Notes: generated by a model from the letters alone, not told the origin. A stretch of DNA of 64,000 nucleotides from Rhizophagus irregularis (GCF_026210795.1 NC_089447.1:2296501-2360500), one strand, 5' to 3'. Counted from the stretch's first letter, positions 45,543 to 58,890 are shown. Translations and numbers: made by a program.

Positions 45543-48500
45543 CCACGACCTTAAACATAAACACATTCTTATAGTTTTCCCAACCAACCAGTTTCTTTTA
45601 TCAGTAATCAAATTTTTTTCTCGATGAAAAAACTTGCTCGAAGGTATACTTGTAGCTTGAATTGATAAAAAATCACGTGCTATTTTAAGCAGGCTTGAAA
45701 TTATTGCTCGTATTCTTCCGCATTCAAGTGGATCTTCATTTCCATCAAGCTGCGGTAAAGAAAGATATATTTGGTATTCATCAGCAGAACTTTAAATACA
45801 ATAGACGTTTAAATACGGGGAGGCATTACTGAATTTTCTTTATTAGGAGTTTCAGTTTGATTAGATTGAATAGAAACAGCATATGATTTATTATACATAT
45901 TTAAAAACCTAAAAATTTAATAAAATTATAAAATTAGTATATATAATCATTGTAAATAATATAAATAATTAGTAAAATACTAACTTTTGTTGAATATCAT
46001 TTATTAATTCATCTTCCCATTCATTATCCTTGTAATATTGTAATTTCAATTTTAGATCCAAAATAGTAGAAATTAAATATGAATAATTTGTCTTGTTGTA
46101 ATACTCCAGCAATTTTAATCTGCATATTTTTGCAGCATTTTTTATAATTTGACTCCATTCATTCTCATTGTTGTTGCTACTATTAGCTTCAGATTCATCA
46201 TTATCTACATCTTCAATAACTTCCTCATTTTCATCTCCAATAACATTTACATCTCCAATAACATTTTCAACATGATCAATAAGAATATTATATAAAGGAA
46301 TAGTAGCAGAAAGTGTTGGATAAGTAAATCCAGACATTATAGTTGTTACTTCTTTAAATAAAAATAAAAAATCCTTAATTTTTTCAAGTTCAGCCCATTG
46401 ATTCTCTGTAAGTAAATATTTTTTAAGATCACGATCATTAAGTGTAACAGAATCAATGGCTTTTTACATGCCATTTTTAATTTTTCATAAAGCTGAGATC
46501 CCCCAATTCCCTCTGTCATCAATTTACAGAGTTGCCACATTGAACGGGCATTCTCATGGTCGAACGAACAAATAATCGAACGAATAAACAAATAAACGAA
46601 CAAGCAAATAATCAACAGCATAATTAACAACAACATAATCAACGAACAACATGCAACAACATATAGCAACATTCTTGGTTCTCAACATAAATAGCGTTAG
46701 TAATATAAAACACCAAACGATATAAAATAAAATTTAACTTCTCTAAATTTTCATCAAGTTATATCCACTTTTTACCTTTAATTTCAAACTTCGATAGCTC
46801 TCGCTACAAATTATTACTTTCCAAAAGTGTATATTTAATTCATCTTAAAATTTTCATTTTATTCAATTAAAATTAATTAAGCGAATATTAATTAAAGTTT
46901 AGGGCAAACCTATTACCTTTAATTAATATTAAACTTTACTAACCGACAAATAATTAAATGAATCTTATATTTTTATTGAGTTCTGTGGATGAGAACTATA
47001 GAATTACTTTGAATTCCGCTCTCTATTTATACAAATTTTATACTACTTTCTATTCTATCTATATACTATCTTTTATGTTCTTTTTACATATTATCTTTGA
47101 ACTATCTTTCTAATACGCTATCTATATTTTAAATACGCTATCTTTTAATATGCTATCTTTTTATATATATTCTTTTTAATATTCCATCTTTATACTATCT
47201 TTTTATATTATCTTTTATATTATTTTATATTCTTTAATCTTTCTGACATTATTTTATATATTCTTTTAATTCGCTTTATGTGTTTTTCTTATAATTTATC
47301 TTTTGTGGCTTATAATTATTCTTTCTAATTGTTCTTATTGTTAAAGATTGCTAAGCCGCAATTGATCGACTCTAATTATTCCATTGGTTCTTTATCAATC
47401 ATTCGACAAATATTACATCATGTAGATCATTACTTTTTCTAAATGTTTATCCTTTTCGGCTAATTATTTATCCATCTACGCTAATTCATAATTAATTTGT
47501 TCGTTCTTAATATTTGGTAATTACATTTGGTGGTTGAATTTTATCATCTTTTCATGCTTGATATTCGACCGTTTACAACACAAAGAAGAATGAATTCTAT
47601 TAACAAGATCTCTAAGCTGTAAGATATAATGATTTTATTAGTATTAAAAAAAGAATTTATAAAATAATAAATAAGTTAAATAATAATTTTACCTTAGAAA
47701 TTTTACTTTTCAATTGGGTCAATGCTGCTTGAACACTTAAATTAATGACATGGGCAAAACACCTAAAATGATTATCATTTTTATCAAAAGAAATTCTTTT
47801 TTCTATTGCCCAATTAGTTAATAAACGAATGAATACTGCATTATTTGATGCATTATCTAATGTAATGACCATTAACTATAAATATTAAATATTGGTAAAT
47901 TTGATAATTAATTAAATTAAAATCAGAATAAACTAATAAAAAATAAAAATACTTTTTTTTCCATTGAAAAATATTCCAAACCTGTCACAAATGTTTATTT
48001 TAAATTTTGCCCAGTATGTAAATCAAACATTTCAAGAAAATCTAACAGTATATGTTGTAATTTCCAGTCCTTATCAATAAAATGTGCAGTTATTGATAAA
48101 AATGATTTGACTGAAGGACTGGTCCAGCAGTCAATTGTAAATGAAATTTTTCCTGGAATATTTAACAAAATATTTTGAACTTTTTCTTTGTCAGTTCTAT
48201 AAAAATTTGAAATATGAGATTTAATTGTGTCAGCACTGGGAATTTTCGCAGTGGGGTGTAATGAATGTATAAAATTGATAAAATCTGGCTCCTTAGCAAT
48301 TGTAAATGCATGTTGTTTAATAACAATCCATTTTACCAAATTATTTATCATTTCATTATGATTATATGACTACTAAATAATAATACAATTATCTATTAAT
48401 AAATAAAATATTATGAAATAAAAATAAAATAAGAAGTTATTTTTACCTTTGGTGCTTTTAACATTTCTAAAACATTTACTCCAGTTGACTGAGTTTCTTG

Positions 48501-48790
48501 CTGTATAGAATAAACATTTTTTAAATGTTTTGTTATATTCGTAGTACTACTCCTAGAACATATATAAGTTTTACTGCAATAAGTACAAGTAGCTCTTTTA
48601 TTATATTTAAAATTTTTATCTTTTTCGAAATGGCTTTATACAAAACTGCCTTGATTATTTTGAGCATTTTCTAACGATTTTAAATTACTTAATCTTCTTG
48701 CTGGTATTGCCGGTAAGGACGCATCAATTTCATCCTCAGAATTATGACAACTTCCTTCATTATTGTCTTCTGCGTCTATAGTTAGTTTAC
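45543..48790 (-). mobile_element. hAT transposon 3 (coding remnants; ends not resolved)
   Basis: A minus-strand hAT transposase gene is traceable from 48790 to 45543. The terminal repeats and target duplication are not found. The palindrome arrays on either side could be its subterminal regions, or separate elements. The LTR-like repeat copy 2 is inserted inside it (about 46680-47580). Confidence 0.75.
45543..48790 (-). pseudogene. hAT transposase of element 3
   Basis: On the minus strand: an acidic leader and BED finger (C-T-Y-C ... T-K-H-L-K) at about 48780-48450, interrupted by a TAA where a Trp is expected. The exon at 48351-47995 holds the catalytic ISFTIDCWTSPSVKSF. At 47872-47690 there is T-L-D-N-A-S-N-N and H-V-I-N-L-S-V-Q. 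After the LTR-like insertion it resumes near 46470 with D-S-V-T-L-N-D-R-D-L and F-T-Y-P-T-L-S. The hATC part at 45790-45600 reads ARDFLSIQATSIPSSKFFHR. Several stops and an uncertain stretch at 46460-46550 mark it as dead. Confidence 0.85.
46680..47580 (-). repeat. LTR-like dispersed repeat, copy 2 (ends approximate)
   Basis: Reverse-orientation relative of 17516-18800, here inserted in the hAT 3 transposase gene. On the minus strand it contains a TATA box in TTTGTATAAATAGAGAGCGG (about 47046-47027) and later AATAAA signals, as expected for an LTR promoter and terminator. In element orientation it may begin TGTTGTAAACGG near 47582. No internal coding region adjoins, so it is probably a solo LTR. 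Confidence 0.55.
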
Positions 48791-48830
48791 AAAAAAAAAA
48801 CTGAAAATTTTAAAAATTTTTTTTGGTGCT

Positions 48831-48998
48831 ACATATGGGATAAGCACAGTAAAACAAAGGGATAGCCTCAAAAAAAAATTTCTTATGTTTATATGATAAT
48901 TATGCTCCAATTTATCCAAAAATTACAGTTGTAATGAAATCTCAAAAAAAATTTTTTAAATCTTATCCCCTTGTTTTGCTGTGCGTATTCCCATATGT
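48831..48998. mobile_element. Palindromic MITE, 168 bp
   Basis: ACATATGGGATAAGCACAGT at the left pairs with the inverse of ACATATGGGAATACGCACAG at the right. The match continues through AAAACAA.GGGATA on each side, then runs of A against T. It lies upstream of the hAT 3 reading frame. The target duplication is not clear. Confidence 0.7.
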
Positions 48999-49029
48999 TG
49001 GTTGATCATCATGATTATCAACTTAGTGT

Positions 49030-50215
49030 TCCAAACGGATCAAATCGGATGAATCCGATTTTGACTCGAATCCATTATTTAAAAAACGTTACGTAATGTT
49101 TTTTATTTCAATTTAACGAATAAAAAACCGTTTCACAACGGTTTTTTAATTATTTTAATAAAAAATGTTGTGAAACGTTTTTTATTTTAATTAAACCGTT
49201 TTGCAACGGTTTTTTAATCATTTTAATAAAAAAATGTTGTGAAACGTTTTTTTATTTCAATTTAATGAAAAAGAACTGGTTCGCAACAGTTTTTAATTAT
49301 TTTAATAAAAAACGTTGTGAAACGTTTTTTATTTCAATTTTTAATAAAAAATAAACCGTTTCGCAACGGTTTTTTAATATTTTAATAAAAAAAACGTTCA
49401 CAAAACATTTTTTTATTTTATTTAATAAAAAAAAACTGTTTCGCAATAGTTTTTTAATTATTTTAATAAAAAATGTTGCGAAACGTTTTTTTATTTCAAT
49501 TTAATGAAAAAAAACCGTTTCACAACGGTTTTTTAATCATTTTAATAAAAAAACATTGCGAAATGTTTTTTTATTTCAATTTAATGAAAAAAAACCATTT
49601 CGCAATAGTTTTTAATTATTTTAATAAAAAACGTTGTGAAACGTTTTTTTATTTCAATTTAATGAAAAAAACTGTTTTGCAACAGTTTTTTAATATTTTA
49701 ATAAAAAAACGTTTGTGAAATATTTTTTTATTTCAATTTAATAAAAAAAACCATTTCGCAATGGTTTTTAATCATTTTAATAAAAAAATGTTGCGAAACG
49801 TTTTTTATTTTAATTTAATGAAAAAAAAACTATTTCGCAACAGTTTTTTAATATTTTAATAAAAAAACGTTTGTGAAATATTTTTTATTTCAATTTAATG
49901 AAAAAAAAACCGTTTCGCAACGGTTATTAATCATTTTAATAAAAAAACGTTGCAAAACATTTTTTAACAATTAACTTAACAATTCGCAACATTTTCAACT
50001 TAATAACAGGGCATTTTTTTCATCTTATTTTATGAAAAAAGGCCTTTTGGATCTGATCCGATCCGATTTGTATGAATTGTTGATCCAATTTGATTCGATC
50101 CGAATCAGATCAAATTTTTTTGATTCAGATCAGATCACGGATCATAAAATCTATGATTCGATCTGATCTGTCTCAGATCAGATCTGCGGATATGGATCAG
50201 ATCAGATTTTTTTCA
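49030..50215. mobile_element. Putative element enclosing palindrome array 2
   Basis: The left end has TGTTCCAAACGGATCAAATC and the right end is the inverse of TGTTCTGAAAAAAATCTGAT. Both ends are thick with GGATC/GATCC/TGATC motifs (49035-49065 and 50048-50200), and the palindrome array fills the middle. A clean target duplication was not found, so the boundaries are tentative. Confidence 0.5.
49085..49985. repeat. Array of alternating palindromes (array 2), period about 97 bp
   Basis: About nine copies of a dimer in which CCGTTTCGCAACGG-type palindromes alternate with ACGTTGCGAAACGT-type ones, separated by TTTTTTAATTATTTTAATAAAAAA and TTTTATTTCAATTTAATGAAAAA. The two palindromes are inside-out versions of each other (GTTTCGCAAC against GTTGCGAAAC). 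No coding role. Confidence 0.88.
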
Positions 50216-50859
50216 GAACATTACAAATGTGTATTTTTTTATTAAGTTATAATAAAAATTAAAATTTACTTTAATTTTTAACATAAAAATTGTAAATAAT
50301 AAAAAATTCGTAAAATAAATTTGCTTTTCCAAACTTAAAAAAAAAGGTATTTATATAAAAAAAAGGTGTTTATATAAAAAAAAGGTGTTTATATTATTTT
50401 TGATTATTCAATAGTATTACATGCCTCTTATATACGTTCTACTACATACGTTACTTTAACGATCGAATATTAATATTACGCAGGTTTACAGTTTCATAAA
50501 TTTTTGAAATATTTTAACTGTAATATTACGCAGGTTTACAGTTTCGTAAATTTTCAAAATATTTTAACTGTAATATTGCATAAATCTTACGATATTGAAA
50601 ACTTGTGTAATATTTTAACCATAATATCACATAAATCTTACGAAATTGTAAACTTATGTAATATTTTAAAATTTTTTGAAATATTATGCCATAAATTTTC
50701 GTAAACTTACAAAATTGTAAACTTACGCAATTTTTTGCACTATAAAATTTTCTGATGTGGAAGTTTAATATTTACAGCACAAAGAAATCTTTTAAAAGTC
50801 TAGTTTCTAGATTTGCATTTTCAAAACTAAAATCTGGCTAATATAATTTATAAATACAA
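50216..50859. other. AT-rich spacer with a 50-bp tandem repeat
   Basis: Only the tandem repeat at 50465-50715 is noteworthy. Before it, the unit AAAAAAAGGTGTTTATAT is repeated three times (50335-50395). Confidence 0.55.
50465..50715. repeat. Tandem repeat of a 50-bp unit, about five copies
   Basis: ATTTTAACTGTAATATTACG occurs at 50511 and 50561, with diverged copies at about 50612 and 50662 in which TTACGCAGGTTTACAGTTTCGTAAA becomes CATAAATCTTACGAAATTGTAAA. Regular 50-bp spacing and increasing divergence along the array. Confidence 0.8.
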
Positions 50860-52880
50860 AATTACTAATAAAGTTAATAATGATGCATCTGTATTACTTA
50901 TAATATTAATGCAAAAGAAAGCTAAAGACTTATATTAGGTTGTTAATTTTGAATTAGATAAATATAATAGATTAACTTGTCTTCTTTAGATGTTTTTAGA
51001 TCAGGTGAATTTATGGTTTAAATATCATGATGTAGTTATCAATAATAATACAGCTTGAATAAATCAGTATCAAATGCCGTTGGAAGTTTTCATAATAATT
51101 AGTATTAGTAAGTAATAAATCTTTTGATATATATACATATATGAATATTTAAATACATCAAAAAAATAACTGAAATAGCTTTAATTGTGATGTTTACTGA
51201 TGCTAATTCAGCTTTTGATGCAGCAATTCCAATTGTTTTTTCTAAAATATATCCAATTCACTATATTTTTCATATTGCACAAAATTTACCTAAAAATTTG
51301 AAAGTAAAATTAGCCAGTGAAAAAAATAGGACAATTTTATCAAACAATTTTATCAATGCCATAATAATTTATGTGAACCATTATTTAAACAAAGATGGAA
51401 TTAATTACTTATTAATTATTCAATGACAAAAGATTATCTTTTACATATATTAGATCAAAATTTTAGATTCTAAGCTTAAGCATACTTTTATAAAATTTTT
51501 ATAGTTAGTATTAAAAGTATTGCAAAAGTTGAAGATTATAATTAGTAGATTATAAAGAAATAATTAAAAACTAATAGTATTTTATGTAAGATTGCTGATC
51601 AACTTGATTTAAGATTAAAAAATGAAGAGCAATAAAATTAGTTTTACAAATACAAGCAAGCTACTACAATAAATACTTTTTCTGTGGTTGGGTAAGATTT
51701 GTTTTCTATAGACTATAGTAACAAAAATTCTTGATAAATATCTTATTAAACTTATTAATAATACAATTAAGACAGAAATATCTCAATGTTTATTTGTTAC
51801 TGCAAATATGATTGAGTTTAATAACAAAAAATTAAATTGTAAGCAGGTATGTTATTATTAAATAACTGAATTGCAATATATTTTAGTATTAAATAATATC
51901 TTGCTATTATTAAAGGAAAATTCCTATAGATCATTAGATAGTTTTATTGAAAATTAATATGATGCATGTTTTATTACACTTCAAGTTATGATTAAAAAAA
52001 TAGGACAAGAAAAAGTATTAGAAATATGGGAAGTTATAGATATATGAAGTGAAAGAAAAAGTCATATACATTTTATTATTATTGTCAATGCAATATCCTA
52101 CCTGTATTCTTGTCTTAAATCTATCTCAAAGGAAATAATATATCATCACTATTTTTGTGTTATAATGAATTTCAAAACTGCAATATTTCACATTAGCATA
52201 ATAACTTAAAGATGGTATAAGGATATTTACCAAGATGAGATAAATCTATAAGAAAAAGTAATATTTAACAATAAAGAAGATATTTATGATAATAAAACTA
52301 TAAACAATAATACATTACCATATGAAAGCCTGTCACAATTCCAATAACTGTTCCTATTCTTAAAAAGGCCATTCATAAAAGAAATTTATATGGTCGTATA
52401 TAGAAATTAATATGAACAACTACTTTACTTGCAGTTAAGTAAGAAGATGATGAAATAACTCTTATTTTTCAAAATTATATTAGAAAAAAATCTAATTAAA
52501 ATACACTTTTAATAATAATTGATAAAAGATCTACTATTGATGAAATATCTGATTATCCCTAAGAAATTCAAAGAAATTATAATGATACTAATTCTAGAAT
52601 AAAGAGTAGTAGTTAGATAGAGGAAGATAAAACTGAAAAAGACAGAGAAATTATAGATACAAACCTTTAAAATATGAAAAATCTGAATAGGATTATTACT
52701 AAAAATCAGTTATCCAAGTAAAGATATTTGAGTAGTGTGAAAAAGGAATAGGATGTTTGAAGAAAACCCAAAACTAGAGACTCTTATAAGTATTGTGTTT
52801 GCAATGAAATAGGACATAATGCCACTTTCATAAAAATGTGAATAATAAATAACAAGCCTAGGGGACAAGGGAAATGATTT
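50860..52880 (+). pseudogene. MULE-type transposase relic
   Basis: Around 50870-51110 a readable frame carries F-E-L-D-K-Y-N-R-L-T and Q-Y-Q-M-P-L-E-V-F. At 51180-51423 the catalytic-domain text VMFTDANSAFDAAI and H-I-A-Q-N-L-P-K-N-L-K follows, as in MULE/FAR1-like transposases. The rest to 52880 is recognisable only in pieces, including F-H-I-S-I-I-T and a terminal knuckle C-V-C-N-E-I-G-H-N-A. TAG at 50936-50938 and 50987-50989 replaces probable Trp codons. Very AT-rich and inactive. Confidence 0.65.
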
Positions 52881-55306
52881 TAATTATAGGTTTATGTTAT
52901 ATAATATATTTGGCAGTTTTTTTCAATTTAGAATAGTGTAGCCATATATGTAAATACATTTTTTTACAAATATAATGTGGTTATTTATAAACCAATAAAA
53001 ATCGTTAAATTTTCATAAAATATGAAGTATGAACTGTTTTAAAAGAATAAATTTATTTTTTTAAAAAAAAAATAGCTTACTTTAAAGTTCAGAGTTGTTT
53101 GGCAATTTTTTTTACTTTACGTGAAAATTATATGAATTGCATCCCAGGGGTTAGATTTAAGCATTATATAAGGTGATAGATATAAATTTACCCTTTATTT
53201 TATTTATTTTTATTTTATTTATTTTATTATTTCTTTTTAAAATTACTACTTAATAAAAAAATTTTCTAAAAGAATTTTAAAAGAAAAAAAAAGCAAATAA
53301 CATTATTTACAAAGGAAAATAAATTGGTTAAATGATGGAAAAATTGGTTAAAATGCAAATTTTCTGTAAAAACAAATATATACTTAAATATATTTAAATT
53401 TCTTTAAATATATTAAATATATTTTTAATTTTCTTATTTTTATACTTATACTGAAAATATTTTTTATAATTAAATTACACTATTTTAGTATATTTTTAAA
53501 TATATTTTAAGTATATGGTATATTTTAAGTATATTTTAGTAAAAAATAGTTAATTTAAATTATAAGTAAATATTATAAATTTGGTAACTAAAATTGGCTA
53601 ATTTAGTGATTAAATAACAAATTTAATGACCAATTTCATTGTAACAATATATTACCATATATAGGACATTTAAAGCAAAGTAATTACATAATAATAATAA
53701 AATATTTGTCATATATTCCTTATTATTGATTTGATTTGTTATTATATATACCAAAAAAAAAGTCTTCTATCGTATAAAATCTATTCTTAAAAGAATTATT
53801 CCTATAATATATCAGAAATCACACTCCACCAGTATAACCGGATCAGCCGGATCAACAGGATCAACTGACGGATAATTTAATATCCAAATAGTCATATTTT
53901 TACACATTGATCCACAAGACATATAATAAAACATAATTACCAAAATCTGCTAATATTGATGAAATTAAAATTTAGTAAACAATATCACAAGTCTACAACC
54001 AAAAGAATGGACAATTACTTTGACATACCATAAATACCATAAATATATTACAGGATCTATAATAATTGAATAATTAACGAATAGCTAATATGATAATAAT
54101 GACACGTTGACAATAAGGAAGTTGACATTATTTAAAATAACGTTTCGATTAAAATTGTTCAACACTTTTTGTGATACATGGACTAATCGATAAAAATGTA
54201 AAAATAATGTAGATCAATAAAAAAATTAAATTACGATTTACAATATAGACGAATCTTTTTTTAATTATTATTAAATATGAAACCTTTTTTTTTTTATATG
54301 AAACTTTTTCCTATGCGAAATATAAACAATTTTGATGATATAATGAAATAAACTTTTTTATTCATCTAAATTAATATAATAAAATATTAATACTTTTTAG
54401 TAACCCAAATCCTGATTTAGAATATTTATTAATAACAAATTTTTTTTTTATTCGACAAAACAAGGATTTTTTTGTATCACAAAGTTTTATACGAATTTCT
54501 TCTACATTTCTCCTATGTTTCGTATTATACAATATCTCTTTAAGAGGAAAGTTTGAATAACAAAGAATCATAAACATTTTTACAAAAATTCGAAAATAAT
54601 GAAATATTTTTTTTTTCTGTACCGTAACAAAAAGTATTAATTGAATGATAACTTTTTTATCTATATGCGGTTAAATTAATTAACATAAATTCAGGGTTTA
54701 TAACCAGTATTATAAGTATTATTATTTATTAACTACTAAATGTTGTGATTTGTGTCACATAATATTAGTAATACAACGGTAGTCGACAGGTTTTACATCA
54801 ATAAAGGGTCTTTTTTTTACATAAAAAGACTGAAAATCAACTTTAAAAAAGTACCGTTATTCTGGAAATAAAAAAAAGTAAAAAATCATCCATAGTTTTC
54901 TTTCGTATCTTTCTATCTTTTTCGCACGCACATACATACACACATCTAGATTATATTTATTTATTTATTTCTATGATTTACTAAATTATTGTTTTTATTA
55001 TTATTGTCCGTTATTATTATCTTTTTTATTGAACAAACTGGTTTTGTTAATTTCAATAAGACGAAAAAATAAATTTTTTTTTTTTTCAGAATAAAAACGG
55101 TTTTCCCTTATCGATTGTCAATAAATCCAATCCATTCTTTCTTATTAAACCATATATATTATTATTATAATTATAATTATTAATTTGAATGACACATGTG
55201 CTAAATTTCATCATTCATTTGATAAAAAAAATCAATCCCTAAATTTTGATTGTCTTTTTACTAAATTAGATTATATATTTTCCCTATTTAAACAAGGAAA
55301 AAAAAA
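52881..55306. other. Intergenic, AT-rich
   Basis: No supported gene, RNA or mobile element. A short GGATCAGCCGGATCAACAGGATCAA run (53842-53866) is the only GC-richer island, and pyrimidine and AT runs lie just upstream of the NAD kinase start. Confidence 0.6.
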
Positions 55307-57509
55307 ATGACAACAATTTCTTTACATAAAGATACTCTTCAACCTCAAAATTTGAAAGGTTTAAATGGTTTAAATAATAGATTAACCAGGAATAGAAATA
55401 ATCATCCCACTTTATCTCGTAGTATACCGAAAATTAATTTACCCACTCCCTCTCCAACTCCGGTATCTCCTTGTTTCGTTCATTCTAGTTTTGATCCTAC
55501 ATTCTTATTTAAGGATATTATGGATAGATGTGATAATGAACCAACTGATTATTCGGAGTTAGCTGAGACAACTAACTGCGTGCGTAAAATATCGAAAAAA
55601 CTTGGTTAGTATCCAAATTTTGTTGCTTTCACTTTGTTTAATATACTTTATTAATAAATTTTTTTTTTTCTTTTTTACTAAAGGTCAAGCACGTATACAA
55701 AATGTTGTAAAAACTGTGATGATTGTTACGAAACCGGGAGATGCACGATTGGTCTCCTTAACACGTGAATTAGCTTTATACTTGATAACAACTCCTCGTT
55801 TTGGAAAAGAACATGGGGTAACAGTATATGTTAATAAGGATTTTAAAGATTCAAAAAAATTTGATTTTCCGGGATTATTAAAATCCACCCCCTTGGTTAA
55901 TGATTATTTGAAATTCTGGACGGAAGAATTATGTTCAGCGAGGACCGAAATTTTTAATTTCGTTATCACGGTAAATTAATTAAATTTTATTCTATATCAT
56001 ATATAAATATATATTTTTAAACTAATTCTTTTTTTTTTTTTATTTAGCTTGGAGGTGATGGAACTGTGCTATTTACATCATGGTTATTTCAAGAAGTTGT
56101 TCCACCAGTTTTACCTTTCCATTTAGGTTCTTTGGGATTTTTAACAAATTTTGATTTCAAAAATTATAAAACTCATTTAACAAATGTAATGGAAAAAGGA
56201 ATTAGAGTAAATTTACGTATGAGGTTCACATGTACAGTATATCGTAGTATACATAATCCTGGGAAGGCAACAAGATGTGGTGAAACTGGGGAAATTATGA
56301 TTCAAAATCCAAAAGATAGTGAATGTGATACTCAACATGAATGTGATCAGGATAAAGCATTAACTTGTGTAATCACTAAACCTACTGAATCTTTTGAAGT
56401 ATTAAATGATTTAGTAGTTGATCGTGGTTCTGGTCCTTATATGAGTCTATTGGAATTATTTGGTAAGATATGCACTGTTAGTCATTTATTTAATTAATTA
56501 ATTATTTTTTAAATTAATTTTTTATTTTTTTTTTTCTTTTTACGCAGGTGATGATCAACATTTGACAACAGTGCAGGCAGATGGTCTTGTAATCTCAACG
56601 CCGACTGGTTCAACAGCATATTCAGTATCAGCCGGTGGTTCATTAGTACATCCTGAAATACCTGCATTACTTATAACTCCAATTTGTCCTCACACTTTGT
56701 CATTCCGTCCAATGTTATTACCTGATTCTATGGAATTAAGAATATGTGTTCCATATAATAGTCGTAGTACTGCTTGGGCAAGTTTTGACGGAAGACATAG
56801 AGTTGAACTAAGACGTATGTAAAACTTTTTTTTTTTTTTTTAATAATAATTTATATACAAGTGACTAAAATTCTGTACTTTTCTTTTAGAGGGAGATCAT
56901 ATAAAGGTTACACCCTCAAAATATCCATTCCCAACAGTTTGTATGGACTCACAATCAACAGATTGGTTTAATTCAATCTCTAGATGTTTAAGATGGAATG
57001 AACGGGAGAGACAAAAAAGTTTTGTTGTGGTAGAAGAAGAAGCTACCGAAGAAGAAGATGAATATGAAACTAATTCCGAATCTACGGAGAATCTTGATGA
57101 TTATGATTCAGGTTTTAACAGTATTAGTACTGAAAATGATGTTAAAGAAAGTAGTGATGTTAAAGAAAGTAGTCGTATGGAAATGAAAGAATCGTCGGCA
57201 ATACAAGAAAAACAAGATTATCATTATCATCAACAACAACAGCCACAACAGCAGCAACAACAATATCAACAACAATATCAACAACGTCAGCAACAACATC
57301 AACAACATAGCAATAATCATAATCAACAGCTGAATCATAATAAACAACATAGAAGAGGGAATAGTAAACATTCTTTTGCTTGTGTTCGAAAAAATAATAG
57401 TGATGCTAGTAGTAATGCTAGTAGTAATAGTGGTGAAGAACAAGAATGGAAAGTTGTTAGAAGACAAAAGAAAAAGAAATCCAATAAGTCTAATAAGTCT
57501 AATAAGTGA
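55307..57509 (+). CDS. UTR1: NAD kinase
   Basis: Phosphorylates NAD to NADP with ATP. Five exons (55307-55604, 55684-55970, 56048-56462, 56548-56814 and 56890-57509) keep phase and give 628 residues. The catalytic LGGDGT lies at 196-201, [10 protein letters not shown] at 350-359 and the H-T-L-S-F-R-P segment just beyond. The region before the catalytic motif ([11 protein letters not shown] then L-T-R-E-L-A) is like cytosolic Utr1-type enzymes, and no mitochondrial presequence is evident. The last 185 residues are an extension: acidic, then Gln/His-rich (about 537-570), then a Lys-rich end. The core is normal length; the tail is unusual and may be regulatory or disordered. The symbol is by analogy with yeast. 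Confidence 0.93.
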
Positions 57510-58663
57510 AAAGTAAAATGTAAATTATAGATTGTACCATTCATTTGTGAAATAATTTTTTTTTCTTTTGTATAGTTTTTATATTCTGGGTAACAATGTT
57601 CGAGGGATTTGGGGGATTTTTTTTTTTGCAAGTTTTTTTCTAATTTTTTCGGTTTTAAATCATTCTTTAACATAATAATATATACATATATATATATATA
57701 TAATATATACATGTATTCGCTTAATATATTATAATAATTGGGAATCAAAATTTCACTATTATATGAGTTTATGAAGAACTTCATATTTTGATTGTTAAAG
57801 AATGAACCTCTTTGTAGATATTAAATACTATAGAATAACTTAAAATTTAAATTTTTTTACATTTTATATTATGCTAATAAAAATGTGATTGTTAAACACA
57901 AACTCTTTGTGTTCGGTTCTTAACATAATTTGGCTTATCGAAATATAAGATTATTATTATTAAAAGATATTTCGCAAGGTAATCTTATACCATTCCGAAT
58001 TCAGGGATAATTTCCGAATAACGAAACTACTTTCATCGTAAAGATGTAAAATGTAAAATGTCAACTTTTTTATTTATTCTGCCATAAAGATCATTTTTTT
58101 TTCCAGGTTTTAGATATTGATGGAATATCGGTTCAAATTTGACAAATAGTGATATATATTGAAACAAAAGATTAATTCAGAACCAAAAAATTATACATGT
58201 ATCTTGAAAAGATATACTAATATCGGCCCAGAACTAAAATATTTAAGGATAGATTTCATTTCTTTGAACTTATCAAAATAAAATAAAAATACAATTGAAT
58301 AAAAATAAAATAAATAACGACTTTTCTAAATACACCAACACGTCGACATGCGTAGAAAAATATATATATTTAAATCCCAAATTATTTATTAAACTTCCTT
58401 TATGTATAACTTTTTAAATAAATAAACTAAGCCACGTTGTCTCCTTTTCAATTTAGGAAATCGACCATTCAAATATTTTCTATATAGGTGGCGTCGCGGA
58501 AACGGTTTACGAAATTAATTATGGCTTATTATGTCTCACGTATGCCGTTAATTGTAATGGCGTGATTTTTAAAAATAATTTATAATGACGATGACGTAAT
58601 TGCTGACAGCGCCTATACCTTTTTTACCGATCGATATGTAAAAATTTAAAATTCTTTATAATA

Positions 58664-58890
58664 CAATCGGTTCGCTTTATAACGAACTCGCGTTATACCG
58701 AACTTTACAGTAAAACGAATTTCTAATGTAGTATCGGTTTCAACATGTAAAAAAATCCAGTTATACCGAATATTACTAATTAAATGTTTTATACCGTATA
58801 AAGAAGTAAACTAAATAATTATATATATTACATTATACCGCGAAAGTCCGATTCTTTCCTGGACAAAACTCGGGTTAAGGCGAGCGATTG
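58664..58890. mobile_element. Mariner-like MITE, 227 bp
   Basis: CAATCGGTTCGCTTTATAAC at the left pairs imperfectly with the inverse of CAATCGCTCGCCTTAACCCG at the right. TA flanks both ends (58662-58663 and 58891-58892). Confidence 0.75.

Noticed and set aside
48831-48998. MITE considered as the terminal inverted repeat of hAT 3
   Set aside because: It is a self-contained palindrome with both arms on the same side of the transposase gene, and no partner was found left of 45543.
49473-49718. 81-codon open frame in palindrome array 2
   Set aside because: Same reason: a repeat by-product without protein features.
57108-57467. Hydrophobic minus-strand ORF opposite the NAD kinase tail
   Set aside because: Antisense of a CAA-rich polyglutamine repeat, which always gives Leu/Ile-rich frames.
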